From Exiguobacterium aurantiacum (lineage in GTDB: Bacteria > Bacillota > Bacilli > Exiguobacteriales > Exiguobacteriaceae): a stretch of 64,000 bases of DNA. Every line of letters starts with the position of its first letter. Position 1 is the stretch's first letter. Under the pieces are notes generated by a model that was not told the DNA's origin, ran no database searches, and saw nothing but the letters and a program-made list of their open reading frames with translations. Shown here one piece after another: positions 1 through 9,362 of this stretch. The stretch is taken from contig NZ_CP101462.1 in assembly GCF_024362205.1 (NCBI RefSeq), positions 958,501-1,022,500 of the forward strand, given 5' to 3'. The position numbers were made by a program, and so were the translations under genes.

Positions 1-215
1 AAGCATGCTGCAAGAATGAAATATAACGTTTCAGAAAACAAATAAATACTTTTAGGCAATATGAGAATCATGATAGCAAATGCTGACATGAAGACCATTG
101 ATATTAAGAGTGTCAATATGACGGTATATCCGATTTGATGTAACCTGATTCTTTTAAACGAGTCTTTCTGTAACGCCATAAAATCTTCGAAAGTCAGTTG
201 ATACTTTGTATTCAT
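1..215 (-). CDS. YcxB-like membrane protein, cut by the window edge
   Basis: The first 71 codons of a gene that runs off the left edge. It starts at ATG 215 behind a GAGGGA ribosome site. The N-terminus (MNTKYQLTFEDFMALQKDSF) closely resembles the N-termini of the two YcxB-like proteins at 10296-10868 and 10926-11480, and a hydrophobic stretch begins at about residue 28, as in those proteins. Function unknown. The family has two membrane segments followed by a soluble C-terminal domain, which lies outside the window here. Family assignment is by resemblance to the two complete copies. Confidence 0.7.
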   Translation of the reverse strand, partial: MNTKYQLTFEDFMALQKDSFKRIRLHQIGYTVILTLLISMVFMSAFAIMILILPKSIYLFSETLYFILAAC

Positions 216-367
216 CGTGTTATCCCTCATTTTCTAAGTAACGCTGTAGACGTTTTTTTATACCATTCACATAGTGATTGTATTTATTGCCATCACGACT
301 TACCTTTTTTTATGTGTTTCACTTTAGAATAACAATAACAAAGTATTTACTGTAATTTCCAATAAAG

Positions 368-394
368 TTACCTTGGTCGTTCGAGTCAAGGTAA
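368..394. other. 8-bp inverted repeat upstream of broken kinase gene
   Basis: TTACCTTG (368-375) and CAAGGTAA (387-394) form a perfect 8-bp hairpin with an 11-nt loop, about 35 bases before the start of the broken phosphotransferase gene. No U-run follows, so it is not a clear terminator; an operator or leader hairpin is possible. No other feature was seen between 216 and 429. Confidence 0.3.
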
Positions 395-429
395 TACGCT
401 AAATAAAGTTGAACAATGGAGGATTGAAT

Positions 430-948
430 ATGTCGATGACGATTCAATAAAGGACCACAGAAAAACGAATCAAGGCGTTCCGACATGCTGGTGTCACCGC
501 ACCAATTTTTCTTGGTGAAGGTGCGTGGCATGACGCATGGAAAGTGTCAAAAGACGGTCACGAACTGGTTTTGCGGATTCCGAAAGAAGTCGCTTACGGA
601 AAGCCTGTTTTATTTGACTATGACGCACTGATGGCAGAGTATGCCGCTACGAAATTGTATTATCAGTCCGTGAATCATGCGGTTCAAGGGGCTGCTCCAG
701 ATTTTTATCAATTCTACGTGTCTGCTGATTTCACGTATACGTTAGAGTTATTCGGGGATGCCCCTCTTTCTTTACATGCAATGACGAAAGAACAAGCTTC
801 GCAGGTGGGGGTGCAGGTCGGGGAGATTTATCGGAAAACCGATCAAATCCGACACGATGTCGAAGGATTAGGATATTTGATATGGACAGATGACAAGAAA
901 TTACAAGGTAGTTTGAACGGGGATCTTCACACTGTTCGTATTATGTGA
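430..948 (+). pseudogene. Aminoglycoside phosphotransferase-like protein, broken
   Basis: A good ribosome site (GGAGGA, 418-423) sits before ATG 430, but codon 7 is TAA (448-450). The same frame then continues open to 948. It encodes GEGAWHDAWKV and ELVLRIPKE, which look like the nucleotide-binding N-lobe of APH/choline-kinase-type phosphotransferases. The frame ends after 172 codons, while such enzymes are usually about 270-320 residues. The catalytic HGD and DxD motifs of the C-lobe are absent. The gene is therefore broken twice, by an early stop and by a missing 3' half. A downstream start such as ATG 544 would give only a fragment without the ATP-binding loop. The family call rests on the N-lobe pattern. 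Confidence 0.6.
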
Positions 949-1019
949 CGCACTGAAACAGTTCGCGACCTCTCGATTGATTGAAATATGAATTTGTTGT
1001 TGTACCCCGGTCACTCTTC

Positions 1020-1048
1020 GACGCATCCATCGCGATGCGTCTTTTTGT
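1020..1048 (+). terminator. Intrinsic terminator after broken kinase gene
   Basis: GACGCATC (1020-1027) pairs with GATGCGTC (1034-1041) across a 6-nt loop, followed by TTTTTGTTTT. Confidence 0.75.
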
Positions 1049-1149
1049 TTTGTCGATTGTGTTAACGTTTCGCCAGAGTCGTTTACAAAGGGCGGGGACA
1101 GGCGTACACTGAACTCGTTTTCGACCTAATGGAAAGAAGGAATGCAAGA

Positions 1150-2706
1150 ATGGACAACTTCATGACATCACGCCAAGGATGGCAGAGAGATATCTCGGCT
1201 GGAATCACCGTCGGGGTCGTCGCCGTGCCGCTCGCGATGGCGTTTGCGATCGCCTCGGGCGTCGGACCAGTGTACGGGCTGTATACGGCCATCATCGCCG
1301 GCATCCTCGTCAGCCTATTCGGGGGCTCGACGTTCCAAATCGCCGGACCGACCGGCGCCTTCATCCCGATCGTCTCGGGCGTCATGCTCGCGCATGGCTA
1401 CGAAGGGTTGCTCGTGACGACGTTCCTCGCCGGCTTACTCTTGTTCCTCATGAGCGTGCTCCGCGTCGGACGACTGATCCGCTTCATGCCGCGCGCCGTC
1501 ACAATCGGGTTCACGGCCGGGATCGCCGTCGTCATCTTCGTCGACCAGCTCGATGAACTGTTCGGCATCTCGTTTCAGAAGGCGCCGCACTTCCACGAGA
1601 ATTTACTGAAGCTCGTGACGTCGTTAAATGAAGCGAGCTTATGGCCTGTCTTCATTGCCGCCGTCGGTTTCTTGACGCTCTGGCTCGTACCGAAACTGCC
1701 TGTCAAATTGCCGCTTCTATTGATGGCGATGCTCGTCCCGACGTTCGTCAGTCTCGTCATCCCAGGGGAAGTCGCGACAATCGGTAGTGCCTATGGCGGC
1801 ATCCCGAGCGGGTTGCCGGAGTTCAGCTGGCTCGCGATCGACCTCGATTTGATTGCGACGCTCCTTCCATCGGCGTTCGCTATCGCCTTCCTCGGGGCGC
1901 TCGAGTCGTTATTGTCGGGTGCGGTCGCGGACGGCATGGCCGGTACGAAGATGAACCCGGACAAGGAACTGTTCGGGCAAGGGCTCGCCAACGTCGTCGT
2001 CCCGTTCTTCGGCGGGATCCCGGCGACCGGCGCCATCGCCCGGACGGCGACGAACATTCAAGCCGGCGCCGTCAGCCGTCGCTCCGGCGTCATCCACGGA
2101 TTGACGGTGCTCCTCGCCGTGCTCGTGCTGGCACCGCTCGCGAGCTACGTCCCGCTGGCCGCGCTCGCCCCGATCTTGATGCGCGTCGCTTGGAACATGT
2201 CGGAGCGGCACCACGTCTTCGAGATGCTCAAGCATCGGTCGGCCGAGTCGCTCGTCCTGCTGATCACGCTCGGGCTGACCGTGTTCGTCGATCTTGTCGT
2301 CGCCGTCGAGGTCGGGGTCATCTGTGCGCTCGCCTTGTTCGCGAAACGGATGGCCGATACGATCGACGTCCGCGAACAGACGGAACGGTATGTGACGCGC
2401 GACGGCCAAGTCGTCTTCAGTGTCGAGGGACCGCTCTTCTTCGGGGCGATCGAGATGTTCGAACACGTGTTGCATCATATCCATGACGAGCCCGACGTCT
2501 TCATCTTCAACTTCCACCGCTGTCCGGTCATCGATGTGACGGCCGTCGAAGAGATTCGCCGCGTCGTCCGGGAGTTGAAAGCGGCCGACCGTCGTGTCGT
2601 CTTCGCGCACTTGTCGGCACCCGTGCACCAGACGCTCACGCATTACGGCGTGCTCGACCACGTCGACACGTTCGAGACGACGCAGGAAGCGATCGACGCG
2701 TCTTAA
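1150..2706 (+). CDS. SulP/SLC26-type anion transporter with STAS domain
   Basis: A 518-residue membrane protein. The first ~390 residues carry many hydrophobic segments with the SulP pattern: [15 protein letters not shown] near the N-terminus, [13 protein letters not shown] in the core and [16 protein letters not shown] cytoplasmic STAS domain follows from about residue 415 ([18 protein letters not shown]... [17 protein letters not shown]). The family moves sulfate, bicarbonate or other anions; the substrate here cannot be told. I chose ATG 1150 because AGAAGG lies 9 bases upstream; an ATG at 1129 in frame has no ribosome site. Its stop codon overlaps the stop of the convergent YolD gene and no terminator lies between them. 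Confidence 0.9.
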   Translation: MDNFMTSRQGWQRDISAGITVGVVAVPLAMAFAIASGVGPVYGLYTAIIAGILVSLFGGSTFQIAGPTGAFIPIVSGVMLAHGYEGLLVTTFLAGLLLFLMSVLRVGRLIRFMPRAVTIGFTAGIAVVIFVDQLDELFGISFQKAPHFHENLLKLVTSLNEASLWPVFIAAVGFLTLWLVPKLPVKLPLLLMAMLVPTFVSLVIPGEVATIGSAYGGIPSGLPEFSWLAIDLDLIATLLPSAFAIAFLGALESLLSGAVADGMAGTKMNPDKELFGQGLANVVVPFFGGIPATGAIARTATNIQAGAVSRRSGVIHGLTVLLAVLVLAPLASYVPLAALAPILMRVAWNMSERHHVFEMLKHRSAESLVLLITLGLTVFVDLVVAVEVGVICALALFAKRMADTIDVREQTERYVTRDGQVVFSVEGPLFFGAIEMFEHVLHHIHDEPDVFIFNFHRCPVIDVTAVEEIRRVVRELKAADRRVVFAHLSAPVHQTLTHYGVLDHVDTFETTQEAIDAS

Positions 2707-3032
2707 CGGACGGACAGAATCTGACCGAACGGAATACGGCGCACGTCCGTGTCGAACAGCTCGACTTCACGCTCGGCGTAATAGATGGCGTGGACGTAAC
2801 CGCGCACGGTATGGGTCATGCCGTTGTCGAACAGCGTCAGCTCGACGGCATCGCCTTCACGGATGGCGCGCTCGAGCTCTGTCTGCCACAAGTAGAGCAA
2901 CTGCTCATCCAAGTCAGGCAGCTCGATCTTTTGGACGTGGGCGTAATATTTCTTCAGGAGCGCCACGTGCTCGGGCATGAGGAACGGGATCCATTTCAAT
3001 TCACCGCGGTCTTTGTAGCGGGTCTGGCTCAT
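2703..3032 (-). CDS. YolD-like protein
   Basis: A 109-residue protein with the YolD-like pattern: an N-terminal [19 protein letters not shown] segment and a C-terminal beta-rich part ending [11 protein letters not shown]. YolD-like proteins are found next to Y-family polymerases of the UvrX/YqjW group in Bacillales and may act with them in SOS-induced synthesis. Here ATG 3032 overlaps the stop of the polymerase gene as ATGA, a classic sign of translational coupling, so the pair is one operon under the LexA box at 4343. Confidence 0.88.
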   Translation of the reverse strand: MSQTRYKDRGELKWIPFLMPEHVALLKKYYAHVQKIELPDLDEQLLYLWQTELERAIREGDAVELTLFDNGMTHTVRGYVHAIYYAEREVELFDTDVRRIPFGQILSVR

Positions 3033-4324
3033 GACGATTCACCTCCTTGTTTATGTCCGCCGATGAGGCGTTGCCGCGTCCGGAGCGGACTGTCTTTCAA
3101 TAAGCTCGACGCCGGGCGGATCGTGCCGCGGCCGAAGCGGACGTTCAAGCTATCGACGAGGTCGAGGAAGTCGAACCGGCGCGCCCGGGCCCACTCGTCC
3201 TCGAAGAACGACAGCTGAACGTGGTCGCTCCGGGGCTCGAGTTTGCCGAGGGCGACCGAGACGTAACGGACGGCCTCCGTCTCGTCCCACGCGTCGAGGA
3301 AGAGCGTCAACAACATCGGCAAGAACTCGCGCTCGTCCGCTGTGAAGCGGACGAGCTTTTTTTGTTTGCTGAAGCCGCGCCGTTCGCTCGTCCGGGTGTA
3401 GCGGACGCCGAGATGGACGCTACCGCCGACGAGTCCGGCCTGTCGCGTCCGCATGCCGACCTCGACGGCGATCGCCTGCAAGACGAGCCGGATGGCCGCA
3501 TACGTCGTATAGTCTTTCATGAGCGTGATGCCGTGGCCAATCGTCCGGGGCCGTTGACGCTTCGCCCCGAACAATGAGCTCGGCGGGAGGATCGTCGGCG
3601 ACTCGTCGATGCCCCAGGCGTGATGCCACAGCTCGGCGCCGATGACGCCGAACTTCTCATGGAGCATCTCGAGCGGATAGCGGGCGAGGTCGCCGATCGT
3701 GTCGATGCCGAGCCGCCGGAGATGGACTTCCATCTTCGCACCGACGCCCCACATCTTGCCGATCGGGGCCGGGTGGATCACCTTCTCGACATCGTGGAGG
3801 AAACAGCTGGCGACGCCCGTCTTCTTCCCATGCAGGTCGAGGACGAGCTTGGCGAGGACGTTGTTCGGCCCGATGCCGATCGTGACGGGGATGCCGGTGT
3901 AGCGGAACACGGTCGAACGGATGAGACGGGCGACGTGCGCATCGTTCCCGAACAGTCGCTCCGTCCCCGTCAAGTCGACGAGCGTCTCGTCGACCGAGTA
4001 GACGCGGATCGCCTCCGGGGGCGCGAACTGGTGCAAGATGTGGACGATTTGCACGGACACGTTCAAGTAATGGCTCATCCGCGCTTCGGCGTAGATGACA
4101 TGACGCCGCTCGTGCCATGGCAGGCGGTCGATGTGGAACCGTCTAGAGCCGGTCTTGATGCCGAGCTTCTTCATCGGCGGCGTCGCGGCGAGGACGAGGG
4201 CGCCGTGGTCCTGTAGGTTCGATAAGACGATGAGCTTTGTCTTGTATGGGTTTAACTTGCGGGCGGCGCACTCACAGCTGGCGTAGAACGAGACGCTGTC
4301 GATACAAAAAATCCGACGTCGCAT
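3029..4324 (-). CDS. Y-family DNA polymerase, UvrX/YqjW type
   Basis: A 431-residue translesion DNA polymerase of the ImpB/MucB/SamB (DinB-like) family. The sequence shows the N-terminal metal-binding segment [11 protein letters not shown], the palm catalytic motif [12 protein letters not shown], a helix-hairpin-helix region ([16 protein letters not shown]) and a C-terminal little-finger domain. ATG 4324 is preferred over GTG 4330 because AAGGAG lies 8 bases before the ATG but only 2 before the GTG. A LexA-type operator sits 19 bases upstream, so SOS induction is expected. It is followed by the coupled YolD gene. Confidence 0.92.
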   Translation of the reverse strand: MRRRIFCIDSVSFYASCECAARKLNPYKTKLIVLSNLQDHGALVLAATPPMKKLGIKTGSRRFHIDRLPWHERRHVIYAEARMSHYLNVSVQIVHILHQFAPPEAIRVYSVDETLVDLTGTERLFGNDAHVARLIRSTVFRYTGIPVTIGIGPNNVLAKLVLDLHGKKTGVASCFLHDVEKVIHPAPIGKMWGVGAKMEVHLRRLGIDTIGDLARYPLEMLHEKFGVIGAELWHHAWGIDESPTILPPSSLFGAKRQRPRTIGHGITLMKDYTTYAAIRLVLQAIAVEVGMRTRQAGLVGGSVHLGVRYTRTSERRGFSKQKKLVRFTADEREFLPMLLTLFLDAWDETEAVRYVSVALGKLEPRSDHVQLSFFEDEWARARRFDFLDLVDSLNVRFGRGTIRPASSLLKDSPLRTRQRLIGGHKQGGESS

Positions 4325-4342
4325 AGCCACCTCTCCTTTTTA

Positions 4343-4356
4343 CGAACAAACGTTCT
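4343..4356 (-). promoter_or_regulatory. LexA (SOS) operator
   Basis: CGAAC-AAAC-GTTCT matches the Gram-positive LexA/DinR box CGAACNNNNGTTCG at 9 of 10 fixed positions. It lies directly upstream of the Y-family polymerase, a usual SOS target. Confidence 0.85.
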
Positions 4357-4519
4357 GTTTTTCTCATCGTATCATGGTCTCACGCCGTCTCAAATAGAAA
4401 TCGAAAAAATTATTGGATAGAACATTTGAGAATTAATTTACAAAAAGTAATGGTTGCGTTTACAAGCCGGTGATATAGTGAAAGATGTTGGAACATTTTT
4501 GGAAAAAGGGGAAATGAAC

Positions 4520-6805
4520 ATGAAAACAGCCTTGAAATGGACGATTGCGACAGCGCTCGTATTACCAGGGACATTACCACTTCACGCACCGAACGTGCTC
4601 GCATCAGAGGACGTTGTAAAGCTCCGCTTCTTGGAGACGACAGACCTACATACGAACATCACGAACTACGACTATTTCCAAGACAAAGTCGACAACACGA
4701 TCGGCTTGACGAAAGTCGCGACACTCATCAAACAACATCGTGCGGAAGCGGGAGCCGACAACACGTTCCTGTTCGATAACGGCGATACGATTCAAGGGAC
4801 GCCGTTCGGAGATTACGTGCGGGAAGTACACCAAGGAAACCCGGGCACGTTCGAGCATCCGATGTACAAAGCGATGGCGGCGCTCGACTTTGACGCGGTC
4901 ACACTCGGCAACCACGAGTTCAACTTCGGTCTCGAATTTTTATATGACGCGATGGAAGGGTCGAAAGGGAAGCTTCGTTTCGTCAACTCGAACGTCAAAG
5001 ATCTAGAGGGGAACCCAATCGTTTCGAAGTTCAACGTTGACGGACAAGAGGTCCAAATCATCGAGCGGACGGTCACGGACACGGACGGGGAGACACATAC
5101 GATCAAAGTCGGTGTGTTCGGCGTCGTGCCGCCAAAAATCATGTCGTGGGACTCGGGGAACTTGCAAGGCCGTGTGACGGCGGAGAATATCATCCCGTCG
5201 GCGCGTGAAGCGGTCAGCAAACTAAAAGCACAAGGCGCGGACGTCGTCGTTGCCCTCGCGCATTCGGGAATCGGCGAAAGTGCCGCACTCGCGGATGAAC
5301 AACGTGACGATGAAGAGAATGTCGGCTACGCCCTCACGAAAATTGACGGGCTCGACATGGTCATGACGGGTCACCAGCATGGACGCTTCCCGGACGCGAA
5401 AGGGATGTTCGCCTCGTTCCCGAACGTCGATATGACGAAAGGGACGATTAACGGAAAGCCGGTCGTCATGGCGAACAACCAAGGGAAGGACTTAGGCGTC
5501 ATCGACTTCGAGCTCGAGCAAGTTGACGGAGCATGGCGTGTCCTCGATGCGACGGCCAAACTCGACACGATCACGGCGAACACGCCGGTCGATGTCGAGA
5601 TTCAAGCGATTATCGAAGACGACCACCTGGCCACGATCGATTACATCAACCGTCCGGTCGGCGAAATTCAAGATGACATCCAAAGCTATTTCGCGCTCGT
5701 CCGTGACGATTCGTCTGTGCAGTTCGTGACGAACGCGCAGAAGTGGTTCGTCGAGAAAGAGCTCGAGACGAACCCGGACCTCGCCCCATATAAAGGGTTG
5801 CCGCTCCTCTCGGCCGGTGCCCCGTTCAAGGCAGGCGGTCGCGAGTTGACGGATGCGGGTTACTATACGAACATTCCGAAAGGTCAAATCGCGCTCAAGA
5901 ACGTGGCGGACTTGTACGTCTATCCGAACACGCTCGAAGTTGTTAAAGTGACCGGGCAAGACGTCATGGACTGGCTCGAGATGTCGGCTGGGGCGTACAA
6001 GCAAGTGAAAACGGACGGGGAACCGCTCTTGAACCTTGCATTCCGTAGCTACAACTTCGACATCTTGGACGGGTTGACGTATGAGATCGACGTGACGGGA
6101 CCTGCGAAGTTTGATGTCGGTGGGAAGCTCGTCAACGCTTCAGCGAACCGTGTGAAGAACGTCGAATATAACGGTGAGCCAATCACGTTGGACCAAGAGT
6201 TCTTGGTCGCGACGAACAACTACCGTGCCGGTTCGAGTTCATTCCCAGGTCTTGGGGGCGGCAACAGCATCGTCTACCGTTCAGCGTACGAGACGCGTAA
6301 CGTCATCTCGGACTATATTATCGCGAGCCGTGGCGCTGTCGATTATAAAGTCGATGATAACTGGAAAGTTGTCGCCGATGCGAAACGTCTCGCCACATTC
6401 GAGACGGCAGATGCCGGGAAACAGTATGTCGACTTATACGAAGGGATCGAAGCGACGGACGCGACACGCGTTGACGCGGCCGGACGTCTCTTCCGGTCAT
6501 ACACGATTGATCTCGATCCCGTGACAGAAGTCGAACAAGTCGAGCACGTTCTCTCGGTCGACACGATCAAGCCGGGTGCGAAAGTGGTGACGGGTGTCAC
6601 GACGGCGAATGCGAACGTCACGTTGAAAGACGGACAGCGCGTGCTTGCTACTACGAAAGCGAAAGCGGACGGCACGTATACGTTATCTGTGAAACCGCTC
6701 AAACTTCGTCAAACCATGACGGTCGTCAGTGAACTCGATGGTCAAACGAAAGAAGAAACGAAAGTCGTCGGAGCCGGCCATGTCGGTGCCCCGGCTCTTC
6801 GATAA
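4520..6805 (+). CDS. Secreted 2',3'-cyclic-nucleotide phosphodiesterase/3'-nucleotidase
   Basis: A 761-residue secreted metallophosphoesterase of the CpdB/YfkN family, expected to release nucleosides and phosphate from extracellular 2',3'-cyclic nucleotides and 3'-nucleotides. A signal peptide occupies about residues 1-31 (MKTALKWTIATALVLPGTLP, with a likely cut after VLAS). Metal-binding motifs follow in order: TTDLHTN, NGDTIQGTP, GNHEFNFG, LAHSG and TGHQHGRFP. The 5'-nucleotidase C-terminal domain then follows, and the last ~90 residues look like a bacterial Ig-like domain (KADGTYTLSVKPL). No LPXTG or other wall anchor is visible. ATG 4520 has AAGGGG 8 bases upstream; ATG 4514 is too close. 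A cre-like site with two mismatches is at 4451-4464. Confidence 0.88.
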   Translation: MKTALKWTIATALVLPGTLPLHAPNVLASEDVVKLRFLETTDLHTNITNYDYFQDKVDNTIGLTKVATLIKQHRAEAGADNTFLFDNGDTIQGTPFGDYVREVHQGNPGTFEHPMYKAMAALDFDAVTLGNHEFNFGLEFLYDAMEGSKGKLRFVNSNVKDLEGNPIVSKFNVDGQEVQIIERTVTDTDGETHTIKVGVFGVVPPKIMSWDSGNLQGRVTAENIIPSAREAVSKLKAQGADVVVALAHSGIGESAALADEQRDDEENVGYALTKIDGLDMVMTGHQHGRFPDAKGMFASFPNVDMTKGTINGKPVVMANNQGKDLGVIDFELEQVDGAWRVLDATAKLDTITANTPVDVEIQAIIEDDHLATIDYINRPVGEIQDDIQSYFALVRDDSSVQFVTNAQKWFVEKELETNPDLAPYKGLPLLSAGAPFKAGGRELTDAGYYTNIPKGQIALKNVADLYVYPNTLEVVKVTGQDVMDWLEMSAGAYKQVKTDGEPLLNLAFRSYNFDILDGLTYEIDVTGPAKFDVGGKLVNASANRVKNVEYNGEPITLDQEFLVATNNYRAGSSSFPGLGGGNSIVYRSAYETRNVISDYIIASRGAVDYKVDDNWKVVADAKRLATFETADAGKQYVDLYEGIEATDATRVDAAGRLFRSYTIDLDPVTEVEQVEHVLSVDTIKPGAKVVTGVTTANANVTLKDGQRVLATTKAKADGTYTLSVKPLKLRQTMTVVSELDGQTKEETKVVGAGHVGAPALR

Positions 6806-6815
6806 TCAATGAACG

Positions 6816-6843
6816 AGCCCTCAGTTTTGAGGGCTTTATTTTG
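6816..6843 (+). terminator. Intrinsic terminator after nucleotidase gene
   Basis: AGCCCTCA and TGAGGGCT form an 8-bp stem with loop GTTT, followed by TTATTTT. Confidence 0.85.
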
Positions 6844-6867
6844 TGTCAAAAAAGTGAACAAAACCTC

Positions 6868-6915
6868 TTACGAAAAAAGGGGAACTACTGTATAATCAAT
6901 CACGTAAGCGTTTAC
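6868..6915 (+). promoter_or_regulatory. Promoter with overlapping CcpA-like (cre) site for cstA
   Basis: TTACGA (6868-6873), a 17-bp spacer and a perfect TATAAT (6891-6896). A near-palindrome GTAAGCGTTTAC (6904-6915) falls on the expected start site and resembles a CcpA cre box. Such a placement would give carbon-catabolite repression, which fits a carbon-starvation gene. Confidence 0.6.
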
Positions 6916-6995
6916 ATTATATATGTAAAATATCGGGATTCATTTTTCGGGGCCGGTGGGGACCGGCTACATACGTTCAAAAGGGGACAGCACAC

Positions 6996-8438
6996 ATGAT
7001 TACATTCTTTATTGCCTTGGCGATTCTATTCGTCGGGTACAAAGTGTACGGCAGCTACGTCGAGAAGACGTTCGGCATCAAGGAAGAGCGGACGACGCCT
7101 GCCTATGCGTCACAGGACGGCATCGACTACGTGCCGATGGGGAAAAAACGGAACTCGATGATTCAACTGTTGAACATCGCCGGCGTCGGACCGATTTTCG
7201 GACCAATTATGGGGGCGCTCTACGGACCGGTCGCGTTTCTGTGGATCGTCTTCGGATCGATTTTCGCGGGCGCTGTGCACGACTATTTGACGGGCATGAT
7301 CTCGCTTCGCAACAACGGGGCGCACTTGCCGCAGCTCGCCGAGAAGTTCCTCGGTCGCTCGCTTCGCCACGTCGTCAACGGTTTCGCACTCTTACTCTTG
7401 CTTCTTGTCGGGACGGTGTTCGTCACGTCACCGAGTAACATGATCAACAACTTGTTCGACGGTAACGCGACGACACTCACAATCGTCATCTTCGGCATCT
7501 TTGCCTACTACATCTTGGCGACGCTGCTCCCGGTCGATAAGATCATCGGGCGCATCTACCCGTTCTTCGGGGCGCTGCTTATGATCAGTGCCATCGGGAT
7601 TGCTGTCAGTCTGTTCGCACAAGGCTACAAGATTCCAGAAATGACGCTCACGAACATGCACCCGGACGGCTTGCCGATCTGGCCGCTCCTTTTCTTCACG
7701 ATCTCGTGTGGGGCGCTCTCAGGCTTCCACGCCACGCAGTCACCGATCATCTCGCGGACGACGATGAAAGAGAGTAACGGCCGTGAAATCTTCTACGGCA
7801 TGATGATCGTCGAAGCGGTCATCGCCATGATTTGGGCGGGTGCCGCGATGGCTATCTTTGAACCAGGCGAACTGCTCGGATTGATTCAAACCGGTACGCC
7901 GGCACTCGTCGTCCAAGAAGTGGCGACACTCATGCTCGGCAGTATCGGCGGCACACTCGCCATTCTTGGCGTCATCGTCTTACCGATCACGTCAGGGGAC
8001 ACGGCGTTCCGTAGTGCGCGGATGATCATCGCCGACTACATGAAAGTCGCGCAGAAGAAGTTCTCGTCACGTCTTTGGATCGCGTTGCCACTCTTCGCGA
8101 TCTCATACGTGCTCACGAACATGGACTTCCAGATGCTCTGGCAATACTTCAACTGGGCCAACCAGACGACGGCGGTCATCGCCTTGTTCGTCGGTTCGAT
8201 GTACCTCTACATCAAAGGGCGCAACCATTACATCGCGCTCATCCCGGGGACGTTCATGTTGTACGCCGTCTGGTTCTACATTTTGACGGCACCGATCGGC
8301 TTCAAGATGGATGGGGTCATCCCGTACGTCATCGCCACCATCGGGACGATCACGTTGCTCGTCTTGTTCCACATGCGCGCCAAAGCGATGCGGGCACAAA
8401 ATATGGAATGTGACGTCCCGGTGAAGGATGTCGCATAA
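6996..8438 (+). CDS. cstA: CstA-family peptide/pyruvate transporter
   Basis: A 480-residue polytopic membrane protein of the carbon-starvation CstA family (MITFFIALAILFVGYKVYG at the N-terminus; GPIFGPIMGALYGP; FHATQSPIISRT; TSGDTAFRSARMI). Family members take up peptides or pyruvate when preferred carbon runs out. It belongs to the shorter class; E. coli CstA is about 700 residues. AAAGGGG lies 9-10 bases before ATG 6996. The cre-like site over its promoter suggests glucose repression. The substrate is not determined by sequence. Confidence 0.88.
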   Translation: MITFFIALAILFVGYKVYGSYVEKTFGIKEERTTPAYASQDGIDYVPMGKKRNSMIQLLNIAGVGPIFGPIMGALYGPVAFLWIVFGSIFAGAVHDYLTGMISLRNNGAHLPQLAEKFLGRSLRHVVNGFALLLLLLVGTVFVTSPSNMINNLFDGNATTLTIVIFGIFAYYILATLLPVDKIIGRIYPFFGALLMISAIGIAVSLFAQGYKIPEMTLTNMHPDGLPIWPLLFFTISCGALSGFHATQSPIISRTTMKESNGREIFYGMMIVEAVIAMIWAGAAMAIFEPGELLGLIQTGTPALVVQEVATLMLGSIGGTLAILGVIVLPITSGDTAFRSARMIIADYMKVAQKKFSSRLWIALPLFAISYVLTNMDFQMLWQYFNWANQTTAVIALFVGSMYLYIKGRNHYIALIPGTFMLYAVWFYILTAPIGFKMDGVIPYVIATIGTITLLVLFHMRAKAMRAQNMECDVPVKDVA

Positions 8439-8445
8439 TTCACAG

Positions 8446-8474
8446 ACATGGGTCGCTTCGGCCCATGTTTTTGT
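8446..8474 (+). terminator. Intrinsic terminator after cstA
   Basis: ACATGGG (8446-8452) pairs with CCCATGT (8462-8468), followed by a T-run. Confidence 0.8.
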
Positions 8475-8533
8475 TTGCAACAAAATCGGGAAATGACCAT
8501 ACTAGAGGAATAGATTTGAAAGGTGGGACCTGA

Positions 8534-9205
8534 ATGGATCAAGAGAAGCTAAAAGACATGCTCCATGCCGACACGCTCGGGGAAGAGATTGCGAGCGCCA
8601 TCACCCATGGGCTTGGTGTCATCTTCAGCATCGTCGCGCTCATACTGCTTGTCATGACGGCAACGGAGACGGGAAGCACAGGTAACGTCATCGCAGTGAG
8701 CGTGTTCGGGGCATCGATGATTTTACTGTACCTATTCTCGACACTCATGCATGCGATTCCACATCCCCGGGCGAAACGCGTGCTCCAAGTGTTCGACCAT
8801 GCGGGGATTTACTTACTCATTGCGGGAAGTTATACGCCGTTCGCGCTCGTGTCGCTCAAAGGGACGCTCGGTTGGACATTGTTCGGAATCGTCTGGGGCG
8901 TCGCCGTGCTGGGGGTCGTCTGGAAACTGTTCTCGACGGGGAAATACATGTGGGTGTCGAACGTGACGTATCTCGGTCTCGGCTGGATTTGTCTCATCGC
9001 CATCCGTCCGCTGTACGAGTCGCTCGGTCATAACGGCTTCATGTTACTCCTTGCCGGAGGGATCGCCTATTCGGTCGGGATCGTCTTTTACATGTGGCAG
9101 AAACTGCCGTTCAACCATGCGATTTGGCATATGTTCGTCCTCGCTGGAAGTGTGCTCGTTTTCCTCAGTATTTTGCTTTATGTGGCACCGAATACAGGCC
9201 TTTGA
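8534..9205 (+). CDS. Hemolysin III/PAQR-family membrane protein (TrhA-like)
   Basis: A 223-residue protein with about seven membrane segments and the hemolysin-III/PAQR motifs: EEIASAITHGLGVIFSI, STLMHAIPHPRAKRVLQVFDHAGIYLLIAGSYTPF, and a C-terminal FNHAIWHMFVLAG. The conserved His and Ser/Asp residues of these motifs form the metal site of the superfamily. In Bacillus the relative YplQ (TrhA) is a membrane protein linked to membrane fluidity; true hemolytic activity is not implied. It is a single gene with terminators on both sides. Confidence 0.88.
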   Translation: MDQEKLKDMLHADTLGEEIASAITHGLGVIFSIVALILLVMTATETGSTGNVIAVSVFGASMILLYLFSTLMHAIPHPRAKRVLQVFDHAGIYLLIAGSYTPFALVSLKGTLGWTLFGIVWGVAVLGVVWKLFSTGKYMWVSNVTYLGLGWICLIAIRPLYESLGHNGFMLLLAGGIAYSVGIVFYMWQKLPFNHAIWHMFVLAGSVLVFLSILLYVAPNTGL

Positions 9206-9209
9206 AACG

Positions 9210-9236
9210 GACGTCCTAGGGGGCGTCTATTTTTTC
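9210..9236 (+). terminator. Intrinsic terminator after hemolysin-III-like gene
   Basis: GACGTCC (9210-9216) pairs with GGGCGTC (9221-9227, one G-U pair) over a 4-nt loop, followed by TATTTTTTC. Confidence 0.75.
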
Positions 9237-9258
9237 TGAATATAAGGAAATGAAATGT

Positions 9259-9272
9259 TGAAAACGATTACA
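9259..9272 (+). promoter_or_regulatory. CcpA cre site upstream of proline dehydrogenase
   Basis: TGAAAACGATTACA matches the cre consensus TGWAANCGNTNWCA at every fixed position. It lies about 90 bases before the gene. Carbon-catabolite control of proline degradation is a sensible role. Confidence 0.6.
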
Positions 9273-9362
9273 AAATTACAGACGAATTGACGTTTGTATG
9301 TCATAATAATTTCAGACATCGTCATAGAGATAGATGGGTGTAAACGTAAGGGGGAAAATCAG

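Noticed and set aside
319-531. A 70-codon minus-strand frame at the left end
   Set aside because: It overlaps the better-supported broken phosphotransferase gene and has no ribosome site or recognisable motif.
1909-2661. A 250-codon open frame on the minus strand
   Set aside because: It lies fully inside the SulP gene, is rich in Arg, Asp and His from GC-rich antisense reading, and has no ribosome site or recognisable domain.
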